This document shows, piece by piece, positions 8,939 to 18,362 of a DNA stretch of 64,000 bases. Source of the stretch: Cyclobacteriaceae bacterium (lineage in GTDB: Bacteria; Bacteroidota; Bacteroidia; Cytophagales; Cyclobacteriaceae); NCBI GenBank assembly GCA_023151255.1, contig JAKLJG010000001.1, positions 297,599 to 361,598 on the forward strand, in the 5' to 3' direction. A program made the translations under genes and the position numbers. Each line of letters starts with the position of its first letter. The first letter of the stretch is position 1. The notes beneath the pieces were generated by a model. The model was not told where the DNA came from. It worked only from the letters and a program-made list of their open reading frames with translations, and did no database searches.

Positions 8939-9355
8939 ATGGCTGATTCAATACAATCCGACAAAGCCCCCGAACCCGTAGGTGCTTACCCGCATGCGCG
9001 CAGGGTGGGCAACCTGCTGTTCTTATCCGGTGTGGGTCCCCGTAAACGAGGATCAAAGGAAATACCGGGCGTTACGCTGGATGCAAACGGAAGTATTATT
9101 GCTTACAACATCGAAGCGCAGTGTCACTCGGTGTTTCAGAATGTGCGTTATATTCTGGAGGCTTCCGGCTCGCGGTGGGAAAACCTGGTGGATGTTACCG
9201 TGTTTCTCACCAACATGAAAGATGATTTTCCGAAGTTCAATAAAATCTATGCGGAGTACTTTAAGGACAATCAACCCTGCCGCACTACCGTTGAAGTAAA
9301 TGCGCTGCCTACGCCCATTGCTATTGAATTGAAATGTATTGCTACGGTTGATTAA
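8939..9355 (+). CDS. RidA/YjgF/YER057c family enamine/imine deaminase
   Basis: 138 residues covering the full trimeric RidA domain: YPHARRVGNLLFLSGVGP, CHSVFQNVRYILEASG and the active-site strand PCRTTVEVNALP with its conserved Arg. RidA enzymes hydrolyse reactive enamine/imine intermediates such as 2-aminoacrylate. This one has a longer N-terminal region than E. coli RidA, closer to the aminomuconate-deaminase-like subgroup. Convergent with, and overlapping by 4 bp, the IscA-like gene. Confidence 0.88.
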   Translation: MADSIQSDKAPEPVGAYPHARRVGNLLFLSGVGPRKRGSKEIPGVTLDANGSIIAYNIEAQCHSVFQNVRYILEASGSRWENLVDVTVFLTNMKDDFPKFNKIYAEYFKDNQPCRTTVEVNALPTPIAIELKCIATVD

Positions 9356-9678
9356 ACCGCAAAGCTCTCCCCGCATCCGCAGGTGCGCGAAGCATTCGGG
9401 TTGACGAACTGAAACCCCTTGCCGTTAAGGCCATCCGAAAAATCAAGGGTGGTGCCCAGCAGGTAAAGCAAGCTCTTTTTATCCACGAGAATTTTAATGC
9501 CCTTGTCTTCAAACACCTGGTCGGCCGGGTTGATGGATTCGTCAAACGATAAATCGTACATTAGCCCGGAGCAACCCCCGCCCTTTACCGATACCCGGAT
9601 GTTGGGCTCGGAAGCTTTACCTTCCTGCTTGCGCAATTCAATGATCTTATCTTTTGCTTTTTCCGTTACATTAATCAT
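9352..9678 (-). CDS. Iron-sulfur cluster assembly A-type carrier (IscA/ErpA/HesB)
   Basis: 108 residues with the three invariant cysteines of A-type carriers: Cys36 in GGGCSG and Cys100/Cys102 in TCGCGESF. It receives Fe-S clusters from a scaffold and passes them to apo-proteins in the cytoplasm. Twelve bases downstream of the hypothetical gene at 9691, so the two are probably co-transcribed. No isc or suf genes are nearby. IscA, ErpA or SufA cannot be told apart from this alone. Confidence 0.92.
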   Translation of the reverse strand: MINVTEKAKDKIIELRKQEGKASEPNIRVSVKGGGCSGLMYDLSFDESINPADQVFEDKGIKILVDKKSLLYLLGTTLDFSDGLNGKGFQFVNPNASRTCGCGESFAV

Positions 9679-9690
9679 AGGTCGTTCAAC

Positions 9691-10101
9691 TTAAGACACC
9701 GGATTTAATACAACACTAAAAACGGTAATGGTGTTCATATCGCGGCCGTAATACAATTTTTGCAGCGCATCCATAATGTTGCCCGCCCGGAAGTAGGAGG
9801 TATGCAGTTCGCGCTCGCCTTTAGCTACCCACTGTATGGTGTAGCTGTTTTCTTTTTCCTTATAGTTCTGCACGTAGCCGAGCATTTTCTTCAGGGCATC
9901 CAACTTATCAGTACCTGTTTCGGAATGAAACAAAAATGCCTGGTTGTGCCGGGGGTTAATGGTAATCAGGTCAAGTCTTACCTTGCGGTCAATGGTACTG
10001 TATTCAAATACAAGGTCGGCCGTACGCAATCCCAGGTAATCTTTAATTTCCTGCTGGATGCGGGCCGCCTCTACGTGCATTTCACTGGTCGTTTCAATCA
10101 T
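9691..10101 (-). CDS. Conserved-looking hypothetical protein
   Basis: 136 residues from the ATG at 10101; a TTG five codons upstream is less likely. No family is recognised. It is soluble with no signal peptide, alternating strands and helices: KVRLDLITINPRHNQAFLFHSETGTDKLDALKKMLGYV, then a strand SYTIQWV and a final segment ending in hydrophobic strands. It is 12 bp upstream of the IscA-like gene and probably shares its transcript, but a link to Fe-S assembly is only suggested by position. Confidence 0.6.
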   Translation of the reverse strand: MIETTSEMHVEAARIQQEIKDYLGLRTADLVFEYSTIDRKVRLDLITINPRHNQAFLFHSETGTDKLDALKKMLGYVQNYKEKENSYTIQWVAKGERELHTSYFRAGNIMDALQKLYYGRDMNTITVFSVVLNPVS

Positions 10102-10175
10102 GGATGTCGGTTTCAAGGCAAAAACTTTTCAAAGCCCGTAAAAGTTCTGACTTTGGCGTACAAAATTAGGCAAAT

Positions 10176-10583
10176 ATGAAGAAACTTGAACATATCGGCA
10201 TTGCGGTAAAAAACCTGGAACAGGCCAATAAGCTGTTTGCCAACCTGCTGGGCCGTGAACAGTATAAGATTGAATCAGTAGAATCGGAGGGGGTAAAAAC
10301 TTCTTTTTTTGATGTGAGCGGGGTAAAGATTGAGCTGCTGGAAGCCACCACCACCGATTCGGCTATCAAAAAATTTATCGAAAAACGGGGTGAAGGCATT
10401 CACCACATCGCCTTCGAGGTGGACAACATCCGTGAAAGCATAAAACATTACCAGCAGCTTGGGTTTCAGCTTATCGGTAACGAGCCAAAAAAAGGTGCAG
10501 ATAACAAACTGATTTGTTTTCTGCACCCGAGGTCAACACAGGGGGTTTTAATCGAGTTATGCCAGGAGATTACCGGCCCTTAG
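10176..10583 (+). CDS. mce: Methylmalonyl-CoA epimerase (VOC fold)
   Basis: 135 residues forming one vicinal-oxygen-chelate domain made of two beta-alpha-beta3 modules. The metal ligand regions are KLEHIGIAVKNLEQA near the N-terminus, GEGIHHIAFEVDNI in the middle, and GVLIELCQE at the end. It interconverts R- and S-methylmalonyl-CoA in propionate/odd-chain metabolism, feeding the B12-dependent mutase (not in this window). Its last 14 bases overlap a small lipoprotein gene on the other strand. Confidence 0.88.
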   Translation: MKKLEHIGIAVKNLEQANKLFANLLGREQYKIESVESEGVKTSFFDVSGVKIELLEATTTDSAIKKFIEKRGEGIHHIAFEVDNIRESIKHYQQLGFQLIGNEPKKGADNKLICFLHPRSTQGVLIELCQEITGP

Positions 10584-10734
10584 GCAATTCCATGGTGTTG
10601 CGCTGACCAAACTGGATCGAGTTGTAATACTTCAGTTTTTTCTTCCCTTCGCTCGTTTCGTAGTACGGTTTGGGTACGGTTGAGCAGGAACTGAACAGGA
10701 TTAAAGCCACGACAATCCACATCAGCCATTTCAT
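10570..10734 (-). CDS. Small lipoprotein, 54 residues
   Basis: The ATG at 10734 (MKWLMWIVVALILFSSCS) gives an ideal signal peptidase II lipobox (FSSC, Cys17). The mature part of about 38 residues is charged and Tyr-rich (STVPKPYYETSEGKKKLKYY). It has no domain of known function. The 3' end overlaps mce convergently by 14 bp. The clean lipobox and uninterrupted frame argue that it is a real gene rather than chance. Likely outer-membrane-anchored; role unknown. Confidence 0.65.
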   Translation of the reverse strand: MKWLMWIVVALILFSSCSTVPKPYYETSEGKKKLKYYNSIQFGQRNTMELPKGR

Positions 10735-10802
10735 ACTGCTTTGCTTTTGTGCATAGATACAGGCTTACCTAAAATCAAATCTTTCAAATCGGGTTATAAT
10801 CT

Positions 10803-10848
10803 TACTTTTGCCTGACGAACCGCCTGGCGCACCGGCAAACAGGCGGTT
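10803..10848 (+). promoter_or_regulatory. thiL promoter box and 5'-leader hairpin
   Basis: TACTTTTG (10803-10810) is a TAnnTTTG box 52 bases before thiL. Right after the expected transcription start a perfect 9-bp inverted repeat (AACCGCCTG at 10818-10826, CAGGCGGTT at 10840-10848) would fold in the leader. There is no T-tract, and none of the conserved TPP-riboswitch sequence is present. Confidence 0.5.
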
Positions 10849-10862
10849 ACAACCGATAAAAC

Positions 10863-11897
10863 ATGGCAGAAAAACGAACAGAAATTGGCGAACTGGGTGA
10901 ATTTGGGCTTATTGAGCGCATCCATCAGCAGGTTAAACTGGCTAATACCTCCTCTTTAAAGGGCATTGGCGATGATGCTGCCGTAATTGATTTGGGAAAC
11001 GAGTATTTGCTCTGGTCAACCGATTTGCTTGCTGAAGGCATTCACTTTGATTTGGCGTTTACTCCATTACAACACCTGGGCCATAAGGCCGTAAGTGTTA
11101 ATGTCTCAGACATTGCCGCCATGAACGGTAAGGCCGAGCAAATTCTGGTGAGTATCGCGCTGAGTAACCGGTTTTCAGTTGAAGCAGTTGATGCACTTTA
11201 TTCAGGCATTTATGCGGCCTGTGAGCAATACAACGTTGACCTGGTGGGTGGCGACACAACCGCATCACGGGCGGGTTTGATTATTTCAGTAAGCATACTT
11301 GGCCGAGTGGCAAAGGATAAAGTAGTGTACCGCAGCGGAGCGAAACCCAACGATATTATTTGTGTAACCGGTGATTTAGGCGCGGCTTATACGGGGTTGC
11401 AGATTCTGGAACGTGAAAAAGAAGTTTTTCTGTCGAACCCTAACATGCAGCCCGGCCTGGAAAAATACCAGTATATGGTCGGCCGGCAATTGCGGCCCAT
11501 TGCCCGTACCGACATTGTATTTGAACTGGAAGAAATGGGAGTTAAGCCCACCGCCATGATTGACATTTCGGACGGGCTGGCTTCTGAGCTCTTCCATATC
11601 GGTAAAAATTCAAATGTCGGTGTGCGGATATTTGAAGACAAAATTCCGTTGGATGCCGAAACGTACAATACGGCAGCACTTGAATTTAAGATTGACCCCG
11701 TAACCTGCGCGCTGAATGGCGGTGAGGATTACGAGTTACTTTTTACAATTTCTTCCAGCGATGCGGATAAAATAAAAAACCATCCCGATGTGCACATGAT
11801 TGGTTATGTACACGATAAGCCGAAAGAATTTTTACTGATTACCAAGCAGGGAAACGCGGTGCCCTTAACAGCACAGGGATGGGATCACTTTAGATGA
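10863..11897 (+). CDS. thiL: Thiamine-monophosphate kinase
   Basis: 344 residues of the PurM/ThiL superfamily. Motifs include GIGDDAAVI, STDLLAEGIHFDLAFTP, VNVSDIAAMNG, VGGDTTAS and DISDGLASEL, covering the ATP and Mg sites and the TMP-binding strand. It phosphorylates thiamine monophosphate to the active diphosphate in the cytoplasm. Its length is normal for the family. The 3' end overlaps the convergent histidine kinase gene by 13 bp. No other thiamine gene is nearby. Confidence 0.95.
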   Translation: MAEKRTEIGELGEFGLIERIHQQVKLANTSSLKGIGDDAAVIDLGNEYLLWSTDLLAEGIHFDLAFTPLQHLGHKAVSVNVSDIAAMNGKAEQILVSIALSNRFSVEAVDALYSGIYAACEQYNVDLVGGDTTASRAGLIISVSILGRVAKDKVVYRSGAKPNDIICVTGDLGAAYTGLQILEREKEVFLSNPNMQPGLEKYQYMVGRQLRPIARTDIVFELEEMGVKPTAMIDISDGLASELFHIGKNSNVGVRIFEDKIPLDAETYNTAALEFKIDPVTCALNGGEDYELLFTISSSDADKIKNHPDVHMIGYVHDKPKEFLLITKQGNAVPLTAQGWDHFR

Positions 11898-14800
11898 TTG
11901 GCCAGTGGCAGGTAAATCCGGAACTCCGTGCCGGCATTTTCTTCACTTCGTATTTCCAGTTTTCCATCATTCAGTTCAATGAATTTCCGGCACAAAATCA
12001 GGCCGAGACCTGTACCCTTTTCGTTGGCCGTACCTTTTTTAAGTGCTACGTGCTGCTGGTTTAGCACCTGATTCAGGTATTCTGCGCTCATCCCGATCCC
12101 CTGGTCTGTAACAGTAACGATTGCCTGGTTGTGACTTTTGCCGGCTACTAACTTTACAAGTTTTCCTTCGGGAGTAAACTTAATTGCGTTCGAAACAACA
12201 TTCCGCAAGGCAACATACACCATGTTTTCATCGGCATGAACATACACCTCTTCTTCGGCCTGAAACTCAAAATCAATGCGCTTGCGCAAAGCCGTGGGTT
12301 GGTACAGGTGATAGATTTTGGTAAGTAAATCCTTCACAGAAAAATCAACGGCATGGCGATTGATGCTTCCGGTTTGCGACAGCGACCAGTACAATGTATT
12401 ATCAATCAGGTCAAGCGCACTGCTCACGGAGTTGCGTATGTTTCGGGCATATTGATTGATTTGCTCGGGCGAAAGCGGAGTGTCTGTATCGACTAACAGG
12501 GACAGAAAACCTTTTAAGGTGGTTAATGGCGACCGGAGGTCATGTGATAAAATGGAGAAGATGAGGTCCTTTTTTTCATTAAGTGCCTGCAGTTCGGCCC
12601 TTGATTTTTCAATCTCGGAAGTCCGCTCGCTTAGCAATTTTTCGAGCCGCTCTTTGTTGCGCCTGCTGGTGACGGTCTGGATGCGGAATATGCCAAGCGT
12701 AAGTCCGATAAGCAATGTGATGAAAAGGCCAATAAACCAGGTTTGCTTCCATACCGGTGGCTTTAATATAAATTGAAGCGGAGCCGATTCAGCATAGTGA
12801 TTGTTATTTTGAGTCCGTACCCTGAACGTATAGTTTCCTTCTTTCAGATTGGGATACGTTGCTTCGGAGGAGGTTGCTTGTATCCATACCGGGTCGTGAC
12901 CCTCCAGCCGGTATTCTACAGTATAATTGCGCGGATTGCTGTAATCGGGAATGAGATAGTTTATGGTAAGCGATTTGTTGGCTCCTGAAAGTTCTACAAC
13001 ATCTCGTTGACGGAGGTTGAGATAGAAGTTGTTGGTTGCGTATTTATAATTAGAGGCGCTTAACAGGGTGGGTATGGGTACTGTTTCGCGTAGTTTAATG
13101 TCTTCCGGTTTGAAAATATTTATACCGTTAATACCGCCCAGCACCAATGCACTGTCTTGGGTTTGCAAAAAGGCCAGCCGGTTAAACTCCAGGGCTTGTA
13201 CGCCTTCCTCCGGTAAAAAATTTCGTATCTCCGAGGTGGTGGGATTATATCGTAAAATACCTTGGTTGCTGCTCATCCAAATTAAACCTTTCTTATCGGG
13301 CAGTGTGCAATACACTGTATTGGTGTTTAATTCGGGAATGTCAACACGTTGGGTTAGTTGCGCTTCCTGATTTTCTGCTGTAAGCGGCAGTCTCCATACT
13401 CCGTTATTGAAAGAGCTGATCCACAAATACCCGTTAAACTCCTCAAAGGCTAATACCATAAAATAAGAGCCATCCGGCCGGGTCGGTTGGCGTTCAATCG
13501 GGAAATAAGTGAACGTGGAGTCCGGGTTAAAAATTGAAACTCCCCCCTGCGCTCCGACCCAAATGCGTTGGTGGGAGTCAATATAAATTGCTGTGGCTCC
13601 AAATACCGGGTTATTGCCTGTCTGATCATTAAAGTTTTTAAAAACTTTTTCGCGGCCCGTGGCCAGATTATACATGCGCAAGGCTCCTCCGGCAAGGATA
13701 TAGAGCCAATCGTCTTTTTTCAGAATTTGCCGCACCAAAACGTTTTCAAGCTCTTTGCTTATTGTATAGCGGGTAAATGTTCGCTTCCTTCTATCCATGA
13801 TCACCATGCCGGCCGAGGTACCAATCAATAACTTTCCATCTGAGAGCGGGTGGATACATGCGGGCATCAGGGTTTTGGTAAATCCTGACAACGTTATTTT
13901 AATCCGATCGATCGAGCCATTTTTCCGATCGAGAAAATTAATGTAGCCGCCATCCGTACCAATTAACAGGGTGCCATCATCTTCCTCAAAAAGGCACCGC
14001 ACCATTCTGTCTGACAAGGAGTTGGTGTTGTTAGGATCGTGGGTGATGTGTTGAAACTGAATTTTAAGGCGGTCGTATTTGTTCAATGCTCCGGTGGCTG
14101 CAATCCAAATGATGCCCGTTTTATCTTCAATGATTGCATTGCAGTTGTCACTACTTAATGAATGAGCTTGTAACGGATCTTTAGTAATTCGCCTAATAGT
14201 TCCCTTAGTCGGATCGTAAAGTACTATCCCGCCTGCCTTGGTCAGAATCCACACAACACCATGCCGGTCAGCATAAATTTGGTTAATGCGGTTGAAGAAG
14301 GGTGTTATACTTGTGCTAAAGTGTTTAACAAATTGCTGCGTATTTAAATTATACACCAGCATGCCCACCTTTTCGGTACCGATGTAAAGGTTGCCGTTAG
14401 CAGCACAAAGTGCAGTAACCCTGCCGTGAGCTGTGAAATCAACGTTGTTCCAGCGTAGTACCACCGAATCAGTCACACGATTATTCTCTATTTCAAAAAT
14501 TTTTCGCTGATCGCCTATGTAAAGTTTATTGCCATGAGGCAACAGGTACGAGGTACGTATGCTGTTGTATCCGGATACCGGACTTCGCCTGAGTGTGTCA
14601 TGTTGCAGTTGAAATAAACCGCTGTTAAATGACGCCACCCACACGGTGCCATCAGGGGTTAAGGCAAGTTGATTGATGATGGGGGTACCATCCCTGCTGG
14701 GTAATCGTTTCAGTTCATTTGTATTGTAGTTATACGCTACAATACCCAGGTTTCGTGTGCCGATAAGTATTCGGTTGCGGATGGAGTCATAAAGCAAGCA

Positions 14801-15058
14801 GGTTATCTCCTGATTATTTATTGAGCCGGAATCAGCCAATGTGGTATAGTGCGTAAACCGGTAACCGTCAAACGAAAATAGCCCGTTTGCCGCTACCCAG
14901 ATAAGCCCTTCCCGGTCTTGTATTACATCGGTTAGTTCTGCTGAACGGATGGTTCCGGGGGGTATCACCTGTTCAAAAGCAGGGAGGTTATCGGGTATTT
15001 GGGTAAATCCGGCCAGTAAGGTTATCCAAAGTAGTATGACTGCCAACGCGCCCCTCAT
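11885..15058 (-). CDS. Two-component sensor histidine kinase with Reg_prop/Y_Y_Y sensor
   Basis: 1057 residues: signal peptide (1-20), a two-bladed-propeller set of Reg_prop repeats (about 35-650, e.g. DREGLIWVAANGLFSFDGYRF and DKTGIIWIAATGALNKYDRL), a Y_Y_Y domain (about 680-755), one transmembrane helix (about 770-790), a coiled coil, HisKA with the phospho-His in ILSHDLRSPL, and a HATPase_c domain ending GTEFRIYLPL. It lacks the receiver and AraC-type domains of the classical hybrid systems of Bacteroides, so it needs a separate response regulator, which is not visible here. The periplasmic propeller probably binds an extracellular ligand. The start codon overlaps the stop of the upstream gene (TAATG). 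Confidence 0.92.
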   Translation of the reverse strand: MRGALAVILLWITLLAGFTQIPDNLPAFEQVIPPGTIRSAELTDVIQDREGLIWVAANGLFSFDGYRFTHYTTLADSGSINNQEITCLLYDSIRNRILIGTRNLGIVAYNYNTNELKRLPSRDGTPIINQLALTPDGTVWVASFNSGLFQLQHDTLRRSPVSGYNSIRTSYLLPHGNKLYIGDQRKIFEIENNRVTDSVVLRWNNVDFTAHGRVTALCAANGNLYIGTEKVGMLVYNLNTQQFVKHFSTSITPFFNRINQIYADRHGVVWILTKAGGIVLYDPTKGTIRRITKDPLQAHSLSSDNCNAIIEDKTGIIWIAATGALNKYDRLKIQFQHITHDPNNTNSLSDRMVRCLFEEDDGTLLIGTDGGYINFLDRKNGSIDRIKITLSGFTKTLMPACIHPLSDGKLLIGTSAGMVIMDRRKRTFTRYTISKELENVLVRQILKKDDWLYILAGGALRMYNLATGREKVFKNFNDQTGNNPVFGATAIYIDSHQRIWVGAQGGVSIFNPDSTFTYFPIERQPTRPDGSYFMVLAFEEFNGYLWISSFNNGVWRLPLTAENQEAQLTQRVDIPELNTNTVYCTLPDKKGLIWMSSNQGILRYNPTTSEIRNFLPEEGVQALEFNRLAFLQTQDSALVLGGINGINIFKPEDIKLRETVPIPTLLSASNYKYATNNFYLNLRQRDVVELSGANKSLTINYLIPDYSNPRNYTVEYRLEGHDPVWIQATSSEATYPNLKEGNYTFRVRTQNNNHYAESAPLQFILKPPVWKQTWFIGLFITLLIGLTLGIFRIQTVTSRRNKERLEKLLSERTSEIEKSRAELQALNEKKDLIFSILSHDLRSPLTTLKGFLSLLVDTDTPLSPEQINQYARNIRNSVSSALDLIDNTLYWSLSQTGSINRHAVDFSVKDLLTKIYHLYQPTALRKRIDFEFQAEEEVYVHADENMVYVALRNVVSNAIKFTPEGKLVKLVAGKSHNQAIVTVTDQGIGMSAEYLNQVLNQQHVALKKGTANEKGTGLGLILCRKFIELNDGKLEIRSEENAGTEFRIYLPLANHLK

Positions 15059-15471
15059 TAGTCGATCGGATATGGAATGAATACAAAATTGGTAAACTCC
15101 TTATCGACTACAAACAGGCAACAAAATTCATCGGGATCCTTATAGGCTTTCTTAAAGTCATCTGTTTTAGTTACATCCACCAGGCCCCGCTGAACAAATT
15201 CGTCCAGAAAGGATGCATAATAATTCCACGTGGTGTGGGCAAGTTCTTTATCAATCAGTAGCTGACCGATGGGCTGTTCCTCTTTGCATATCGGAAAAAT
15301 GGGGTGATCGGAAAAACCACGACTGCGAATCTGGTACGAGGCTTCTTTTACCGAATCGGCAACTTTTACAAAGTCGCCCGAAATGGTGCCCAGGTACTTC
15401 CCGCTTAACTCCGGATCGTTATGCATATCGTTTAATTGTACCGCTAAAATAATATGTTCCACTGTGAGCAT
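15058..15471 (-). CDS. Hypothetical protein coupled to the sensor kinase
   Basis: 137 residues from the ATG at 15471. No family is recognised. It is soluble and acidic, starting MLTVEHIILAVQLNDMHNDPEL, with a possible domain around KEASYQIRSRGFSDHPIFP and a C-terminal hydrophobic strand FCCLFVVDKEFTNFVFIPYP. Its stop overlaps the sensor kinase ATG as TAATG, a classic coupling arrangement, so it may act with that kinase; this is inferred from position only. Confidence 0.6.
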   Translation of the reverse strand: MLTVEHIILAVQLNDMHNDPELSGKYLGTISGDFVKVADSVKEASYQIRSRGFSDHPIFPICKEEQPIGQLLIDKELAHTTWNYYASFLDEFVQRGLVDVTKTDDFKKAYKDPDEFCCLFVVDKEFTNFVFIPYPID

Positions 15472-15521
15472 GGGCACATTTCATTAATTCTCTATTTTCG
15501 ATTTGCAAAACCTTACCCGAT

Positions 15522-18359
15522 ATGAAAAATCCATTATCCATTATTTTCCTGTTTTTCACTATGGCCTTGTCGGCCCAACCCACTGCCGAAGCCGATTGGA
15601 CAACTTCTATGCAAAAGCGAAAGGCCCTGGCAGCACAGTCAATTTTAATGGAATACCCTGTCCGCAATATCGGGCCAACAGTGCAGGGCGGGCGAATCGT
15701 GGATATAGAGGTGAATCTGAAAAACACCAACGAATATTACCTGGCGTTTGGTTCAGGTGGTATTTTCAGAACGGTTAATAACGGCATTACCTTCGATCCG
15801 GTTTTTGATAACAACGATGCACTGGGTATTGGCGACTTTGCATTGTCGCAAACCAATACCGAAATAATTTACGTAGGCACGGGCGAGAAGAACAGCAGCC
15901 GTTCAACATATGCTGGTACGGGTATGTATAAAACTACAGATGGCGGAAAAAACTGGCAGCACCTGGGGCTTGCCGGTACACATCACATTGGGCGCGTGGT
16001 TATTCATCCGGCTGATAACAACACCGTATGGGTGGCAGCCGTTGGGCCACTGTACACCAACAGCCCGCACAGGGGCGTATACAAAACCACCGATGGCGGA
16101 AAGACCTGGAAGAAAACATTATTTGTAAACGACAGTACCGGGATTATTGATATGGTGGTGAATCCGCAAAACCCCAACCAGCTTTTGGCAGCCGCGTGGG
16201 AGAAGGATCGCAAGGCCTGGAACTTTAAAGAATCCGGAGTGGCATCGGCCATCTATCGTTCCGATGATGGCGGTGAAACATGGTCAAAATCAGTAGCCGG
16301 TTTTCCGCAAGGCAAACAAGTGGGCCGCATCGGGCTGGATGTATGTATGAGCAAACCCAACATTGTTTATGCGATACTCGATAACCAGGGTGAAATTCCA
16401 CAAACCGAAAAACCAAAAGATGACGGCAAGCTGAAGCTTGCTGATTTTAAATCCATGACCAAAGATGATTTTCTGAAACTGGATGACAAAAAGCTGGATG
16501 AGTTTCTCCGCGAAAGCCGGTTTCCGCAAAAGTATGATGCGCGTAGAGTAAAACAGGAAGTTCGCGAAGGCAAGTATCAGCCAAAAGCTATTTACGATTA
16601 CCTGGGTGGCGATGCCAATGCCAATTTGTTCAATGCCAAAATTATTGGTGCAGAAGTTTATCGTTCCGATGACTTTGGTGCCACCTGGAAGAAGATGAAC
16701 AGCTACGATTTAGACGGGGTGTTCTTCACGTACGGATATTACTTTGCCGAAATGCGCGTTGATCCAGCCAATGCCGATAAAATTTATATTTATGGAGTAC
16801 CCATGCTCAAATCAAACGATGGTGGCGTTACCTGGCACCGGCTGGATACGTTGCGGGGTGAACAGGATATTCATGTTGACCATCATGCGTTATGGATTAA
16901 TCCAACCAACGGCAAACACATGTTACTGGGCAACGATGGCGGCTTGTATGTAACCTATGATGAGGGCGCTTATTGGAAACATATCAACAACATGCCTGTG
17001 GGCCAGTTTTATACGGTAAATGTGGATATGGAAACACCGTACAATGTTTATGGCGGTTTGCAGGATAATGGCGTGCTGAAAGGTTCGTCAAAATCAGAAC
17101 CCAACGTATCGAAACATTGGGAATACGTGGGTGGTGGCGATGGCATGTACGTGGCGCCCGACCCGCGGAACAGCCGCCTGGTGTATTGGGGCTTTCAGTT
17201 CGGAAATTATTTCCGGGCCGAGCAAGGCAAGCAGCCGGCCCGCATCACTCCGCGGCACGACATCGGTGAACCGGCTTACCGCTGGAACTGGCGCACCCCG
17301 TTGCTGCTGAGCAAGCACAATCCGGATATTGTGTACATGGCAGCCAATAAGGTATTTCGCAGCCTGAATAAAGGCGATAACTGGGAGGCCATCAGCGATG
17401 ACCTGACTAAAAACAAACCGCAGGGCGATGTGCCCTTTTCAACAATTAGTGCATTGGCCGAGTCGCCACTGAAATTCGGGTTGCTCTATGCAGGCACGGA
17501 TGATGGTAACCTGTGGGTGAGCCGAAATGGGGGAGGTAGTTGGGAAAATATTTCAGCCGGCCTGCCGGCAAACAAGTGGGTAAGCAGCGTATCGCCATCG
17601 CCCCACCAGGAAGCAACCGTATTTGTTTCACTCAATGGCTACCGCGATGATGACTTCAGCACCTACCTGTTTATGAGTACCGACTACGGAAAAACCTGGA
17701 AGAGTGTAAAAGGAAATTTGCCTGAGTCGGTAGCCAACGTGATTATTCAGGATCCGGTAAATGCTGACTTACTTTACTGTGGCCTGGACAACGGAACCTA
17801 CGTTACGCTGGATAAAGGAGCAACCTGGCATTTTTTCAACGGCATGCTCAATGTGGCCTCCTACGATATGATGGTGCATCCCCGCGACAACGAGCTGGTG
17901 GTGGGCACACACGGCCGAAGTGTTTTTGTAGTGAATGTGAAACCGTTGCAGGCCTTGAAAAACGGAGGAATTAATAAAGGCATTATGGCTTTTGCCGGAA
18001 CAGAAAGCATCCGGTTTAACGAACGCTGGGGTGAAAAGCCTTACCCGTGGGCTGATGCCACTGAGCCAAAAGTAAGTTTCCTGTATTACGTGGGTAAACC
18101 GGTTGCTGAAATTGGTATTGAGGTTTATGATGAAAAAAATGTGCTTGTCAGGAAATTCAGCGCTGTTGGTTCAGCCGGTTTTCATACGGTAAACTGGGAT
18201 GTTAAAGTTTCACCGCCAGCGGCCCCTGCCGCGAAAGGAAAAGGCGCTAAGCCTGCACCGGCAACCGATGCCGCTATGAAGTATGCCGGCAAGGGCAAGT
18301 ACAAAATCAAATTTGTAAACGGCAGCGAATCGGGTGAGGTAAGTGTTGAACTAAAGTAA
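15522..18359 (+). CDS. Exported sortilin/VPS10-type beta-propeller (BNR/Asp-box) protein
   Basis: 945 residues with a signal peptide (LSIIFLFFTMALSAQ). About ten Asp-box-like turns are visible (KTTDGGKNW, KTTDGGKTW, RSDDGGETW, RSDDFGATW, KSNDGGVTW, MSTDYGKTW, VTLDKGATW and others), spanning a ten-bladed propeller to about residue 810. A C-terminal beta-sandwich ends in an Ala/Pro/Lys-rich linker and a final strand. Members of this group are often annotated as glycosyl hydrolases, but no catalytic residue can be assigned. A short charged insert (residues ~295-350) interrupts the propeller. Likely periplasmic or surface-exposed. Confidence 0.85.
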   Translation: MKNPLSIIFLFFTMALSAQPTAEADWTTSMQKRKALAAQSILMEYPVRNIGPTVQGGRIVDIEVNLKNTNEYYLAFGSGGIFRTVNNGITFDPVFDNNDALGIGDFALSQTNTEIIYVGTGEKNSSRSTYAGTGMYKTTDGGKNWQHLGLAGTHHIGRVVIHPADNNTVWVAAVGPLYTNSPHRGVYKTTDGGKTWKKTLFVNDSTGIIDMVVNPQNPNQLLAAAWEKDRKAWNFKESGVASAIYRSDDGGETWSKSVAGFPQGKQVGRIGLDVCMSKPNIVYAILDNQGEIPQTEKPKDDGKLKLADFKSMTKDDFLKLDDKKLDEFLRESRFPQKYDARRVKQEVREGKYQPKAIYDYLGGDANANLFNAKIIGAEVYRSDDFGATWKKMNSYDLDGVFFTYGYYFAEMRVDPANADKIYIYGVPMLKSNDGGVTWHRLDTLRGEQDIHVDHHALWINPTNGKHMLLGNDGGLYVTYDEGAYWKHINNMPVGQFYTVNVDMETPYNVYGGLQDNGVLKGSSKSEPNVSKHWEYVGGGDGMYVAPDPRNSRLVYWGFQFGNYFRAEQGKQPARITPRHDIGEPAYRWNWRTPLLLSKHNPDIVYMAANKVFRSLNKGDNWEAISDDLTKNKPQGDVPFSTISALAESPLKFGLLYAGTDDGNLWVSRNGGGSWENISAGLPANKWVSSVSPSPHQEATVFVSLNGYRDDDFSTYLFMSTDYGKTWKSVKGNLPESVANVIIQDPVNADLLYCGLDNGTYVTLDKGATWHFFNGMLNVASYDMMVHPRDNELVVGTHGRSVFVVNVKPLQALKNGGINKGIMAFAGTESIRFNERWGEKPYPWADATEPKVSFLYYVGKPVAEIGIEVYDEKNVLVRKFSAVGSAGFHTVNWDVKVSPPAAPAAKGKGAKPAPATDAAMKYAGKGKYKIKFVNGSESGEVSVELK

Positions 18360-18362
18360 ATG

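Noticed and set aside
10735-10862. TPP riboswitch upstream of thiL
   Set aside because: The conserved thi-box elements are not present in the 128-bp leader; only a simple hairpin is.
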